64,000 bases of DNA from Roseiarcus sp963820775. Its GTDB lineage: Bacteria > Pseudomonadota > Alphaproteobacteria > Rhizobiales > Beijerinckiaceae. The position numbers and the translations under genes are program-made. Below are positions 45,804 to 53,904 of this stretch, in pieces. The notes under the pieces are model-generated. The model saw nothing but the letters and a program-made list of their open reading frames with translations, ran no database searches and was not told where the DNA came from. The stretch is taken from the NCBI GenBank assembly GCA_963820775.1, contig CAWGBF010000003.1, positions 62,001-126,000 of the forward strand, in the 5' to 3' direction. Each line of letters opens with the position of its first letter. Within the stretch, counting starts at the first letter, position 1.

Positions 45804-46083
45804 AAAGCGAAACAGCCACGGGCCAAGAAATTCCAAACGGACCTGCCCCGCTGCCGAGAGGGACGCTAAGCCGGCTCGATCCCTAAGTCACCAGGAACCA
45901 GGCGAAATACATCCTTCAAGCCATCTACTGAGGCATCGAAGGGCGGACAGGCGGGGGGCAGTGGCTCTGCAAACACGGAGATCCCCTTTAGCCGCCGTTC
46001 TAGAGCGGGCTTAAGGGTTCTTTGTAGTCCGACATCGACTGCTTCTTCAATGAGCATTTATGGCGCGCAGGTAGAAAGCGCGA
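45804..46083. other. Intergenic; one weak small frame
   Basis: A minus-strand frame of 63 codons (45866-46057; LIEEAVDVGLQRTLKPALER and following) reads protein-like but has no recognised family and no clear ribosome binding site. Nothing else is visible. Confidence 0.3.
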
Positions 46084-46506
46084 TCACACACCGAATTTCG
46101 CAGCTTGCCCTTTGCCTTTCTTGGCGACCGTTCTCCGCGACCGCGCCAGATAGTTGAGTGTCGCCAGGACGCGCCGCTCGGCGTCAGGAATTGCACTTGT
46201 GTGCTCGCCGAGCGCAACGACCAACTCTGGCACCGCCATAGGGCGTTCGAAAACCCGTAGAGCGTCGATAACCAAACGGCTCAGCTTTCCGCCGCCGTTC
46301 GGCAAGACGCGCTTGTAGGGCCGCTTTGGCTTGACTGGACGGCGATCCGCATCGGGATCGAACATTCGCAGCGTTTGGCTCAGCGCGGCATGGGCTTCCC
46401 GGAGGCTACGCCATCGCTTCTCGACGGCTATTAATTCGCCCGAAACTTCGGCGAGACGGTCACGGATCGCGGCAGCGGCGTGCGAGTTCGACGACGAACT
46501 TGCCAT
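46084..46506 (-). CDS. Hypothetical protein, coiled coil plus winged-helix-like end (140 aa)
   Basis: The first 50 residues form a helix with heptad character (AIRDRLAEVSGELIAVEKRW). A basic linker KPKRPYKRVLPNGGGK follows, then a helical domain LSRLVIDALRVFERPMAVPE and ERRVLATLNYLARSRRTVAK resembling a winged helix, ending in a Lys-rich tail. It could bind DNA. Repeat copy B lies just upstream (46586-46673). Family not recognised. Confidence 0.6.
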   Translation of the reverse strand: MASSSSNSHAAAAIRDRLAEVSGELIAVEKRWRSLREAHAALSQTLRMFDPDADRRPVKPKRPYKRVLPNGGGKLSRLVIDALRVFERPMAVPELVVALGEHTSAIPDAERRVLATLNYLARSRRTVAKKGKGQAAKFGV

Positions 46507-46585
46507 CGTCCCATATTCCGGCCAAACCGGAACAATGTCCAGATATTTTTGTTTTTTCAGCGGGTGAGCTTGCTACCTAATGCCG

Positions 46586-46673
46586 TGGATTTCCTTAGAT
46601 TCTCTCGTCCGAATCGAGACTTGTCAATGGGTTACACGGGATTGTCGCTGAAAAATTTTTCGTGCCGCTTTTT
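46586..46673 (+). repeat. Interspersed repeat, copy B
   Basis: Aligns base for base with copy A: TGGATTTCCTTAGATT, CTCTCGTCCGAATCGAGAC, TTGTCAATGGGTTACACGGG and GAAAAATTTTTCGTGCCGC. It is AT-rich in a GC-rich setting and precedes the hypothetical gene at 46084-46506 on the opposite strand. Confidence 0.75.
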
Positions 46674-46994
46674 CCCCGTGACGTTCGAAACGCTGGGAGG
46701 ATGGGCCGGCGAGGCTATGCGGAAGCGCAGAAGTGTTCATAGAGCAAAGTTAACTTATATTCTGATTTTCTGCAATCTAATTGTCGTCGCGACTTTTTCC
46801 CAGAGGCCCTAAGTCGGTCTAGGTCAAAACTCGACAACACGGCCGGTCTTGAAACCAAGGCAGACCAACAGCTTGTCCTCGCCGAGGCGCTATCGCCGCA
46901 AATAGGGGCGACTGAGCGTTGTGCGCGAGAGCCCTGCTCGACGAGTTCGTCTTGGAGTATTCGGGACATCGGCGTCTCGCGACCTCGGCATCGA
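46674..46994. other. No supported gene
   Basis: Open frames here are short and without family resemblance. A minus-strand frame that runs on from the aldo/keto reductase region (AVDEELGERWLEGAPIDRCR and following) reads protein-like for about 45 codons but is not recognised. Confidence 0.35.
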
Positions 46995-48131
46995 TCAATC
47001 GGCGCGCCCTCGAGCCAACGCTCGCCAAGCTCCTCGTCCACTGCGCGGTAGATCGACGTTCACGCGGCGTGTAGCCTCGCCGACTGCCGCGCGCATGGCG
47101 TGACCGACCCCACTCATGCGCCAGCGCGCATCGGCGCAGCCTCCGACCATCGCCATGTGCTGCGGCGCGTAGCGGTCGCCCTCGACCTGGATCCTGGAGG
47201 CTGCGTCCTCGATGGCGTTGAGGTCGGCTTTCGTCAGCTCAATCTCTGCGGCGCCTATATTCTCCTCGAGCCGGTGGAGCTTAGTCGTCCCCGGAATCGG
47301 AACGATCGACGGCCGCTGGGCGAGAAGCCACGCAAGCGCAATCTGAGCCGGAGTCTTGCGCTTCTCGTCGCCGACCCCCTTCAAGAGATCGACAAAAGCC
47401 TGGTTCTTCTCCATCGCCTCCGGTTGGAAGCGCGGAACGTTTTTGCGGAAATCGCGCTCACCCAAATCAGTGACTTTGCTGATTGCGCCGGTGAGGAAAC
47501 CCTTGCCGAGGGGGCTGTACGGCACAAAGCCGATGCCGAGTTCGTCGCAGGCCTGAAGAATGCCGTTGGTCTCGGGCGCGCGCCACCACAGCGAATATCC
47601 ATTCTGGAGCCCCGTCACCGGCAGCACCGCATGGGCGCGGCGGAGCGTCTGGACGCCGGGCTCCGACATGCCGAAGTGCTTCACCTTGCCTTGCGCGATT
47701 AGATCCTTCACGGTACCAGCGACGTCCTCGATTGGGACGTTCGGATCGACGCGATGCTGGTAAAGGAGGTCGATTGCTTCGATGCCCAGTCGCTTGAGCG
47801 ATCCTTCGACGGCCTTCCGGATGCGCTCGGGGCGGCTATTGACGCCTCGGTTCTCATGGGTCTCGAAGTCGATGTCGAAGCCGAACTTGGTCGCGATGAC
47901 GACCTTGTCCCGGAACGGCCGCAACGCTTCACCGACGACGTCTTCGTTGGTGAAGGGGCCGTAAACTTCGGCTGTATCGAAAAAGGTCACGCCGCGATCC
48001 ACCGCAGCGCGGATCAAGGCCACGCCCTCCTCCTTGGAGAGCGCCGTGGTGTAGCTGAAGCTGATCCCCATGCAGCCCAGACCAATGGCGGAAACTTTCA
48101 GGCCGCTGCGGCCGAGTTCACGTGTTTGCAT
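46995..48131 (-). CDS. Aldo/keto reductase (YakC / AKR13-like)
   Basis: 378 codons; an NADPH-dependent carbonyl reductase. GLGCMGISFSYTTALSKEEG, RGVTFFDTAEVYGPFTNEDV (catalytic Asp and Tyr), VVIATKFGFDI (catalytic Lys), LYQHRVDPNVPIEDV (catalytic His) and PIPGTTKLHRLEENIGAAEI are the family marks. A normal family member ends near YAPQHMAMVGG (about residue 335, base 47127). The 40-odd residues beyond are Arg-rich and unlike the family, so the true stop was probably lost to a frame change. Its start overlaps the end of the upstream decarboxylase gene by 14 bases. Confidence 0.88.
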   Translation of the reverse strand: MQTRELGRSGLKVSAIGLGCMGISFSYTTALSKEEGVALIRAAVDRGVTFFDTAEVYGPFTNEDVVGEALRPFRDKVVIATKFGFDIDFETHENRGVNSRPERIRKAVEGSLKRLGIEAIDLLYQHRVDPNVPIEDVAGTVKDLIAQGKVKHFGMSEPGVQTLRRAHAVLPVTGLQNGYSLWWRAPETNGILQACDELGIGFVPYSPLGKGFLTGAISKVTDLGERDFRKNVPRFQPEAMEKNQAFVDLLKGVGDEKRKTPAQIALAWLLAQRPSIVPIPGTTKLHRLEENIGAAEIELTKADLNAIEDAASRIQVEGDRYAPQHMAMVGGCADARWRMSGVGHAMRAAVGEATRRVNVDLPRSGRGAWRALARGRAD

Positions 48132-48483
48132 GCGATGTTCCTTTCAATTGTGTGGGTTCTTGGGGCGGGGCCGCAAAGACCTCACGTGCGATCCCAAGCG
48201 CCGTGCTCGCCGTCGGCCAGCCCGAATAGAAGGCGAGGTGGGCGATGATCTCGATGATCTCGTCCCGTGTCACACCGTTCTCGAGCGCCTTCCCAAGATG
48301 GAACTTGAGCTCATTGCTCCGATAGAGAGCAATCAGACTGGCGACGGTGATGAGGCTGCGATCGCGGGGACTGAGCCCGGGCCGGCGCCAAACGTCGTCG
48401 AATAGGACATTGTTGCTGATCTCTGTGAGATGCGGGGCGATGTCGCCCCAGGGAGCGCGCACCGGGGTCTTCCCGTTCGCCAT
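48118..48483 (-). CDS. Carboxymuconolactone decarboxylase family protein
   Basis: 121 residues, a CMD-type helical protein. FDDVWRRPGLSPRDRSLITV and HLGKALENGVTRDEIIEIIAH with FYSGWPTASTALGIAREVF define the family. The CxxC of AhpD-type peroxidases is absent, so a gamma-carboxymuconolactone decarboxylase-like or unknown role is more likely. I start at ATG 48483, behind AAAGGGAAC; a GTG ten codons earlier would include one arm of the inverted repeat at 48501. First gene of an operon with the aldo/keto reductase, divergent from lysR. Confidence 0.87.
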   Translation of the reverse strand: MANGKTPVRAPWGDIAPHLTEISNNVLFDDVWRRPGLSPRDRSLITVASLIALYRSNELKFHLGKALENGVTRDEIIEIIAHLAFYSGWPTASTALGIAREVFAAPPQEPTQLKGTSHANT

Positions 48484-48500
48484 GGCTTTGTTCCCTTTCG

Positions 48501-48547
48501 TGGAGACCACCATCTAGCGTCGCGGGCCTTTGTGATTAGGGTCTCCA
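48501..48547. promoter_or_regulatory. Inverted repeat operator candidate between CMD operon and lysR
   Basis: Perfect arms TGGAGACC (48501-48508) and GGTCTCCA (48540-48547) flank 31 bases in the divergent intergenic region. LysR regulators typically bind such dyads and control both their own gene and the divergent operon. Confidence 0.6.
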
Positions 48548-48578
48548 ATCCGCATGAACCTGTGAATTTTGTTCAACA

Positions 48579-49472
48579 ATGGCCCGCCAGACCATTAACG
48601 CCCTGCTCGCCTTCCGAGCCGTGGCTCAGGCGCGAAGCTTCACCCGAGCCGCGGCGCAGATCGGCGTTTCGCCGTCTGCGCTTAGCCACACGATCCGCGC
48701 GCTGGAAGAACGGCTCGGACTTCGTCTGCTAACGCGGACGACCCGAAGCGTTGTTCCTTCGGAAGCGGGAGAGCATTTGCTCGGCGCCATTGGTCCGCAT
48801 TTCGATGGGATCGAAGCGGAACTCGCCGCGCTCAGCGAGCTGCGCGATAAGCCCGCAGGCGCCATCCGCATTACCACGGGCATCCACGCGGCTCAGGCCA
48901 TCGTCTGGCCAGCGGTCACCAAGCTGTTGCCCGTTTACCCTGACATCCAAGTCGAAATCAGCGTGCACTCGGGATTCATCGACATCGTCGAGGAGCGTTT
49001 CGATGCTGGGGTGCGGCTCGGCGAGACCATTGCTCAGGACATGGTGGCAGTGCGGATCGGTCCGGACATGCGCATGGCCGCCGTCGGCTCGCCCGCCTAT
49101 TTCTCCGCTCGCAAACCGCCTCGGTCGCCGCAAGATCTCGCCCAGCACAATTGCGTCAACCTGCGCTTTCCCACCCGCGGCGGCCTCTATGCTTGGGAAT
49201 TCGAAAAGTCAGGGCGGGCGCTCAACGTGCGGCTCGAAGGGCAGCTGATCGTCAACGAGATCGCGCTTGCGCTGCAGGCGGCTCTCGACGGTCTGGGCAT
49301 CGCCTATCTACCCGAGGACTACGTGCACGCGGACATCGAAGCCAGACGCCTCATGCGGGTGCTCGAATCCTGGTGCCCGCCTTTCCCCGGCTATCACCTC
49401 TATTACCCGAGCCGGCGCCATCAATCGCCCGCCTTCACGCTTCTGGTGGAGGCGCTGCGCTACCGCCCTTGA
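48579..49472 (+). CDS. LysR family transcriptional regulator
   Basis: 297 residues. The N-terminal winged HTH is typical: LLAFRAVAQARSFTRAAAQI, GVSPSALSHTIRALEERLG, RLLTRTTRSVVPSEAGEHLL. The effector-binding domain follows from about residue 90 (GAIRITTGIHAAQAIVWPAV and DAGVRLGETIAQDMVAVRIG, a CrgA-like subgroup). It probably controls the divergent decarboxylase/aldo-keto reductase operon. Confidence 0.93.
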   Translation: MARQTINALLAFRAVAQARSFTRAAAQIGVSPSALSHTIRALEERLGLRLLTRTTRSVVPSEAGEHLLGAIGPHFDGIEAELAALSELRDKPAGAIRITTGIHAAQAIVWPAVTKLLPVYPDIQVEISVHSGFIDIVEERFDAGVRLGETIAQDMVAVRIGPDMRMAAVGSPAYFSARKPPRSPQDLAQHNCVNLRFPTRGGLYAWEFEKSGRALNVRLEGQLIVNEIALALQAALDGLGIAYLPEDYVHADIEARRLMRVLESWCPPFPGYHLYYPSRRHQSPAFTLLVEALRYRP

Positions 49473-49518
49473 TGCACGCCTTTTGTAAGTGTTCACTTTG
49501 CGCGCGAGCTTTGAGAAT

Positions 49519-50268
49519 CTAAACGTCCGGCTTCGTCGCCGCGAACAAATAGTTCACGGCCGTATCGGACGACAGGCGCCAGTCGCGCCTGAACGGATCG
49601 TAGACCATGCCGCGCAGGCTTCGGCGCCTTAGGCCTGCGGCGCGGGCGAAGCCGGTGAGTTCGAGCGGCGTCACGAATTGCTCCCAGCGGTGCGTTCCAG
49701 GCTCGAGCCAGCGCAAGACATATTCGGCGCCGACGATGGCGAGCGCGAAGCTCCTCAAGGTGCGGTTGAGGGTCGAGACGAGCAAAAGGCCGCCGGGTTT
49801 GACCAGCGAAGCGGCGGTGGCGATGAAGCGTCTCGGATTGGCCGCGTGCTCGATCACCTCCATGGCGCTCACGACATCGAAAAGCCGCGGCTCCTCCGTC
49901 ATTTCCTCGACAGCCGCGACGCGATACGCGAGCCTCGCGCCCGTCTCCTCGGCGTGATTGCGGGCGGCCTCGATCGCGGCGGGCGCCGGATCGACGCCGA
50001 TGACATTGGCCCCAAGCCGCGCCAGGGGTTCGGCGAACAATCCGGCGCCACAGCCGACGTCGAGGAGGTCGATGCCAGCGAGCGGCGCGCCGACCCCCGT
50101 CTCAAGCTTGAAATGCCGCACGATCAGGTCGCGCGCCCAGCCGATCCGGATCGGGTTCACCCGATGAAGCGGCGCCATTGGGCCTTCCGGGTCCCACCAC
50201 GCGTCGCCCAGCGCGTCGAAGCGCGCGACCTCATCGGACATGATGCTCGGCGACGGCCTGACTGACAT
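49519..50268 (-). CDS. ubiG: Ubiquinone biosynthesis O-methyltransferase
   Basis: 249 residues from ATG 50268. The N-terminus EVARFDALGDAWWDPEGPMA with PLHRVNPIRI is specific for UbiG. The SAM site is LLDVGCGAGLFAEPLARLGA, then VIGVDPAP, and the post-motif DVVSAMEVIEHAANPRRFI. It methylates both hydroxyl groups of ubiquinone precursors. An in-frame extension upstream is low-quality sequence. Divergent from lysC, a common alphaproteobacterial arrangement. Confidence 0.95.
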   Translation of the reverse strand: MSVRPSPSIMSDEVARFDALGDAWWDPEGPMAPLHRVNPIRIGWARDLIVRHFKLETGVGAPLAGIDLLDVGCGAGLFAEPLARLGANVIGVDPAPAAIEAARNHAEETGARLAYRVAAVEEMTEEPRLFDVVSAMEVIEHAANPRRFIATAASLVKPGGLLLVSTLNRTLRSFALAIVGAEYVLRWLEPGTHRWEQFVTPLELTGFARAAGLRRRSLRGMVYDPFRRDWRLSSDTAVNYLFAATKPDV

Positions 50269-50393
50269 CGCGACCCTTTCCCGCGCCTCGCGCTGGGCGC
50301 CCTGAGCGTTGACCCACCCGGCGCGCGCCTTTATAGGCCGCCCCCACGCATCGCGCGAGCCTGCGCGTATTTCCCCCAAGGTTTCAAGGATCC

Positions 50394-51629
50394 ATGTCGC
50401 GTCTGGTGATGAAATTCGGCGGCACGTCGGTCGCTGACATTCCACGCATCCGCAACGTCGCCGCGCATGTGAAACGGGAGATCGATGGCGGCGCGGAGGT
50501 CGCAGTCGTCGTCTCGGCGATGGCGGGCAAGACCAACGAGCTGGTCGCCTGGTGCAAGGAAGCGGGCTCCAACTTCGACAACCCCGAATATGATTCCGTC
50601 GTCGCCTCGGGCGAACTCGTGACGGCCGGACTGCTGGCGCTGGTGCTCAAGGACATGGGGCTCAAGGCGCGCTCGTGGCAGGGGTGGCAAATTCCGCTCG
50701 TCACCGACGACGCGCATGGCTCGGCCCGCATCGCGGGCATCGACGGGACGCGGCTCGGCGAGGGGTTTGCGGCGGGCGAGATCGCCGTCGTCGCCGGTTT
50801 CCAGGGCGTCCATAAGGCCACCAATCGGGTGACGACGCTGGGACGGGGCGGCTCGGACACGTCCGCAGTTGCGCTGGCGGCGGCGATCTCGGCCGACCGA
50901 TGCGACATCTATACCGATGTCGACGGCGTCTACACGTCTGACCCGCGCGTCGTGCCGAAGGCGCGCCGGCTTGCCAAAGTGGCGTTTGAGGAAATGCTGG
51001 AAATGGCCTCGCTCGGCGCCAAGGTGCTGCAGGTGCGCTCGGTCGAATTGGCGATGGTGAATAAGGTCAGGCTCTACGTGCGCTCGTCCTTCGACGATCC
51101 GGGGCGCCCTCAGCTTGGCACGCTCATCTGCGACGAGGAGGAAATCATGGAGCAGGAGGTCGTCACCGGCATCGCCTTCTCGCGCGACGAGGCGCAAATC
51201 ACTTTGCGTGATGTCGCGGACAAGCCCGGGGTCGCCGCAGCCATCTTCGTGCCGCTGGCCGACGCCAATATCAACGTCGACATGATCATCCAGGTCGTCT
51301 CCGACGACACGACGACAACCGACATCACCTTCACCGTCCCCGCCGCCGAATTTGCCCGCGCCATGAGCCTCCTCGAGGGGCGGCGAGCAAAGATTGGCTA
51401 CGCCAAGTTGCAAGGCGCTGAGGACGTAGTGAAGATCTCGGCGATCGGCGTCGGCATGCGCTCGCATTCCGGCGTCGCCGCGCGCGCCTTCAAGGCCCTG
51501 GCCGAGAAGGGCGTCAACATCCGCGCCATCACCACGTCGGAAATCAAGTTCTCGATGCTGATTGACGACGCCTATACCGAGCTTGCGGTGCGCACGCTCC
51601 ACACGCTCTACGGGCTGGACGCGAAGTAA
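50394..51629 (+). CDS. lysC: Aspartate kinase
   Basis: 411 residues. It phosphorylates aspartate, the first step to lysine, threonine and methionine. LVMKFGGTSVAD is the ATP/Asp site, TLGRGGSDTSAVALAAA and DIYTDVDGVYTSDPR are the catalytic loops. Two ACT domains in the last 150 residues (LRDVADKPGVAAAIFVPLAD and KISAIGVGMRSHSGVAARAF) give feedback control. It feeds aspartyl phosphate to the pathway that uses dapA at 10860. Confidence 0.95.
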   Translation: MSRLVMKFGGTSVADIPRIRNVAAHVKREIDGGAEVAVVVSAMAGKTNELVAWCKEAGSNFDNPEYDSVVASGELVTAGLLALVLKDMGLKARSWQGWQIPLVTDDAHGSARIAGIDGTRLGEGFAAGEIAVVAGFQGVHKATNRVTTLGRGGSDTSAVALAAAISADRCDIYTDVDGVYTSDPRVVPKARRLAKVAFEEMLEMASLGAKVLQVRSVELAMVNKVRLYVRSSFDDPGRPQLGTLICDEEEIMEQEVVTGIAFSRDEAQITLRDVADKPGVAAAIFVPLADANINVDMIIQVVSDDTTTTDITFTVPAAEFARAMSLLEGRRAKIGYAKLQGAEDVVKISAIGVGMRSHSGVAARAFKALAEKGVNIRAITTSEIKFSMLIDDAYTELAVRTLHTLYGLDAK

Positions 51630-51750
51630 GGCTTGTCGCTGGGCGGCGCCCGCGTCGGTTATGTCGACGCAAAGGAAGCGACGCTATTAGCCTCGCCGGC
51701 GAGGGCGCTTGCCTCGCGATCGGTTCAGCGGGATCGAAGAAGCCTAAACT

Positions 51751-51922
51751 TCAGCTCAGCGGCGGGATGCGCAGGACCCGGCCCGGATAGATCTTGTCGG
51801 GGTGGGTCAGCATCGGCCGGTCGGCCTGGAAGATGACATCGTATTTTCGCGTCGCCGCCTTCGCCTCACTGGCGCCGAAGAGCTTCTCTCCGGCGCTCTT
51901 GACGAAAGTGATCAGTGCCCTG
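51751..51922 (-). pseudogene. Internally deleted LysM protein (YgaU/Kbp-like)
   Basis: The minus strand reads LITFVKSAGEKLFGASEAKA, the normal beginning, and then jumps directly to YDVIFQADRPMLTHPDKIYP and GRVLRIPPLS, the normal end. The BON domain and most of the LysM domain between them are deleted. The start region shows AGGGCACTG after an AGGAG box, where an ATG would be expected, so initiation is also lost. Confidence 0.75.
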
Positions 51923-52046
51923 CGTTGTGCTCCTGACGAGAGTGGCGCGTCGGATGTTTGAAAAAGCGCGGCGCGCGGGCCGTCAGCGATCCTAGCTTAA
52001 ATAACCCGGCCTATACAGTAGTGTTTCCCTAGCAGCGAGAAAGCGC

Positions 52047-52343
52047 TTAGGCGCTCTTCATGCTGTTCATGACCATGCCGACGATCGCCGAGACGATCGC
52101 GCCGGATAAGCCTCCGCCGACCAGTTGGCCAACAAGCGCGCCGATATCCATGCCGCCTGTGGCCCCCTGCAGCACCGGGATGAGCGAAGTCAGGAGCGAC
52201 CCGCCAGCCGCGCCGCCGAGAGCGCCAGCGATGGTGTTGCCGGCGGTTCCCAGGTTCACGTTCTTCGCCGCGGCGCCAATCGCGTTACCGCCGATTGCGC
52301 CAGCAATCAGCTGGATGATGAGGTTGATGATCGTGCCCGACAT
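52047..52343 (-). CDS. Small Gly/Ala-rich hydrophobic protein (98 aa)
   Basis: Begins MSGTIINLIIQLIAGAIGGN after a perfect GGAGGAAACC box. The rest is a succession of Gly-zipper-like stretches (TIAGALGGAAGGSLLTSLIP and QLVGGGLSGAIVSAIVGMVM). It should be membrane-associated. Small proteins like this occur singly in many Hyphomicrobiales; function unknown. Confidence 0.75.
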   Translation of the reverse strand: MSGTIINLIIQLIAGAIGGNAIGAAAKNVNLGTAGNTIAGALGGAAGGSLLTSLIPVLQGATGGMDIGALVGQLVGGGLSGAIVSAIVGMVMNSMKSA

Positions 52344-52604
52344 GGTTTCCTCCGCTGGGTGCGCGAATTCACATGGACGACATCGTCGCCCCTGAGCTCG
52401 ACTTATTTTGGTCGCGACCTTGCTCCGCTTTGGCCACAAGTCAATTAATTGCCGCGACACCATTTTTCGAACACGTTTGCGCGATTTGCAGCCGAAACGG
52501 GCCTTGAGCGCCAAGCCCGACAGGCAGCCCTCATTGGGCGCGGCTGGAGAACCTGGCCGCATGTCTGCTAAGGCTGAGGGGCCTCGCCCGCGACGGATGC
52601 GCGC

Positions 52605-53504
52605 ATGAAAGACCCTTACGAAACCCTCGGCGTCGCTAAGACCGCTTCGGCCGAGGAGATCCGCAGCGCCTACCGAAAGCTGGCCAAGAAGCTGCACCCG
52701 GATCTCAATCCCGGCGACAAGCAAGCGGAGGAGCGGTTCAAGGAAGTCAGCGTCGCCAACGATCTGCTTTCCGACCATGAGAAGCGCCGGCGTTTCGACG
52801 CCGGCGAGATCGACGCTTCAGGGGCCGAGAAGACGCCGCCGAATGCACGATATTACCGCGATTATGCTGCCGAGGGCGGCCACCCTTACGAAGCCCATGG
52901 GGCTTACGGGGACTTTGCGCAGGGAGACGATCTGTTCGCGGAACTGCTGAGGCGTAGCGCCGAGCAGGCGCGGCGCCGGCCCGGCGCAGACCTGCATTAT
53001 GAGCTGCCGATCGATTTCCTCGACGCGGTGAATGGCTCGAGCAAGACCATCACCCTTCCGCAGGGCGGGATATTGAATGTGACCATTCCTGCCGGAGTCG
53101 AGGAAGGGCAGATCTTAAGGCTGCGCGGCAAGGGCGCGCCCAGCGCGGGCGAAGGGCCGCCGGGCGATGCGCTGGTGCAGATTATCGTGCGGCCGCATCG
53201 CTATTTCAGGCGCGAAGGCGACGACATCCTTCTCGATCTACCGGTCAGTGTGAAGGAGGCCGCGCTAGGGGCGGAAGTCAGAACGCCAACGTCGACGGGA
53301 AGCGTCATGCTCAAGATCCCGAAGCGATCCAACACCGGCGACGTGCTGCGCCTCCGGGGCAAGGGCGTTAAGACGCGCGGCGGCGCGGGCGACGAATTGG
53401 TCAAGCTCACGGTGATGATGCCGACCGAGCCTGAGCCCAAACTCGACGCCTTTCTCGCCGACTGGAAGCCCGCCGCCGATTACGATCCGCGCAAGGGGAT
53501 GTAA
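52605..53504 (+). CDS. cbpA: DnaJ-type curved-DNA-binding protein CbpA
   Basis: 299 residues. J domain at 1-70 with the HPD tripeptide in KKLHPDLNPG. After a linker come two beta-rich C-terminal substrate domains without the zinc fingers of DnaJ: TLPQGGILNVTIPAGVEEGQ, LRLRGKGAPS and GSVMLKIPKRSNTGDVLRLR. It acts as a co-chaperone of DnaK and binds curved DNA. cbpM follows after five bases. Confidence 0.93.
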   Translation: MKDPYETLGVAKTASAEEIRSAYRKLAKKLHPDLNPGDKQAEERFKEVSVANDLLSDHEKRRRFDAGEIDASGAEKTPPNARYYRDYAAEGGHPYEAHGAYGDFAQGDDLFAELLRRSAEQARRRPGADLHYELPIDFLDAVNGSSKTITLPQGGILNVTIPAGVEEGQILRLRGKGAPSAGEGPPGDALVQIIVRPHRYFRREGDDILLDLPVSVKEAALGAEVRTPTSTGSVMLKIPKRSNTGDVLRLRGKGVKTRGGAGDELVKLTVMMPTEPEPKLDAFLADWKPAADYDPRKGM

Positions 53505-53508
53505 GCCC

Positions 53509-53799
53509 ATGATCACGGAACGGGAGTTTCTGGAGCGCGCGCGGCTCGACCGGCGCACGCTTTCGGTCTGGATCGAAGAGGAATGGCTCATCCCCACCGG
53601 CGCAGGCGAAGAGCGGGCGTTCACCGACACGGATGTGGCGCGCGCCAACCTAATCCGCGATCTCAAGGACAAGATGGGCGTCAACGACGAGGGGCTCGAC
53701 ATCGTCCTGCATCTCGTCGACCAGATGCACGCGCTGCGGCGCGCGCTGGCGGCTGCGCTCGAGTCCGCGCGCGAGCGAGGGCCTTCATCGGGCGGATGA
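53509..53799 (+). CDS. cbpM: Chaperone modulator CbpM
   Basis: 96 residues of the CbpM/MerR-like helical family: TLSVWIEEEWLIPTGAGEER, FTDTDVARANLIRDLKDKMG, VNDEGLDIVLHLVDQMHAL. CbpM binds the J domain of CbpA and inhibits its co-chaperone and DNA-binding activity. Adjacent to cbpA. Confidence 0.9.
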   Translation: MITEREFLERARLDRRTLSVWIEEEWLIPTGAGEERAFTDTDVARANLIRDLKDKMGVNDEGLDIVLHLVDQMHALRRALAAALESARERGPSSGG

Positions 53800-53904
53800 A
53801 ATCGCGGCGCCGTCCACGCGCTCCGCCGCTTCGCCTTGCCGGGCGCGGGCGACCGGGGCAGGATGGGCGCCGCGCCGGCGGATCGGCCCGAGGGAGGGAA
53901 ACCC

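Noticed and set aside
53800..53904. Possible cobalamin riboswitch before the MetE-like gene
   Set aside because: The spacer is only about 105 bases and shows no B12-box-like sequence.
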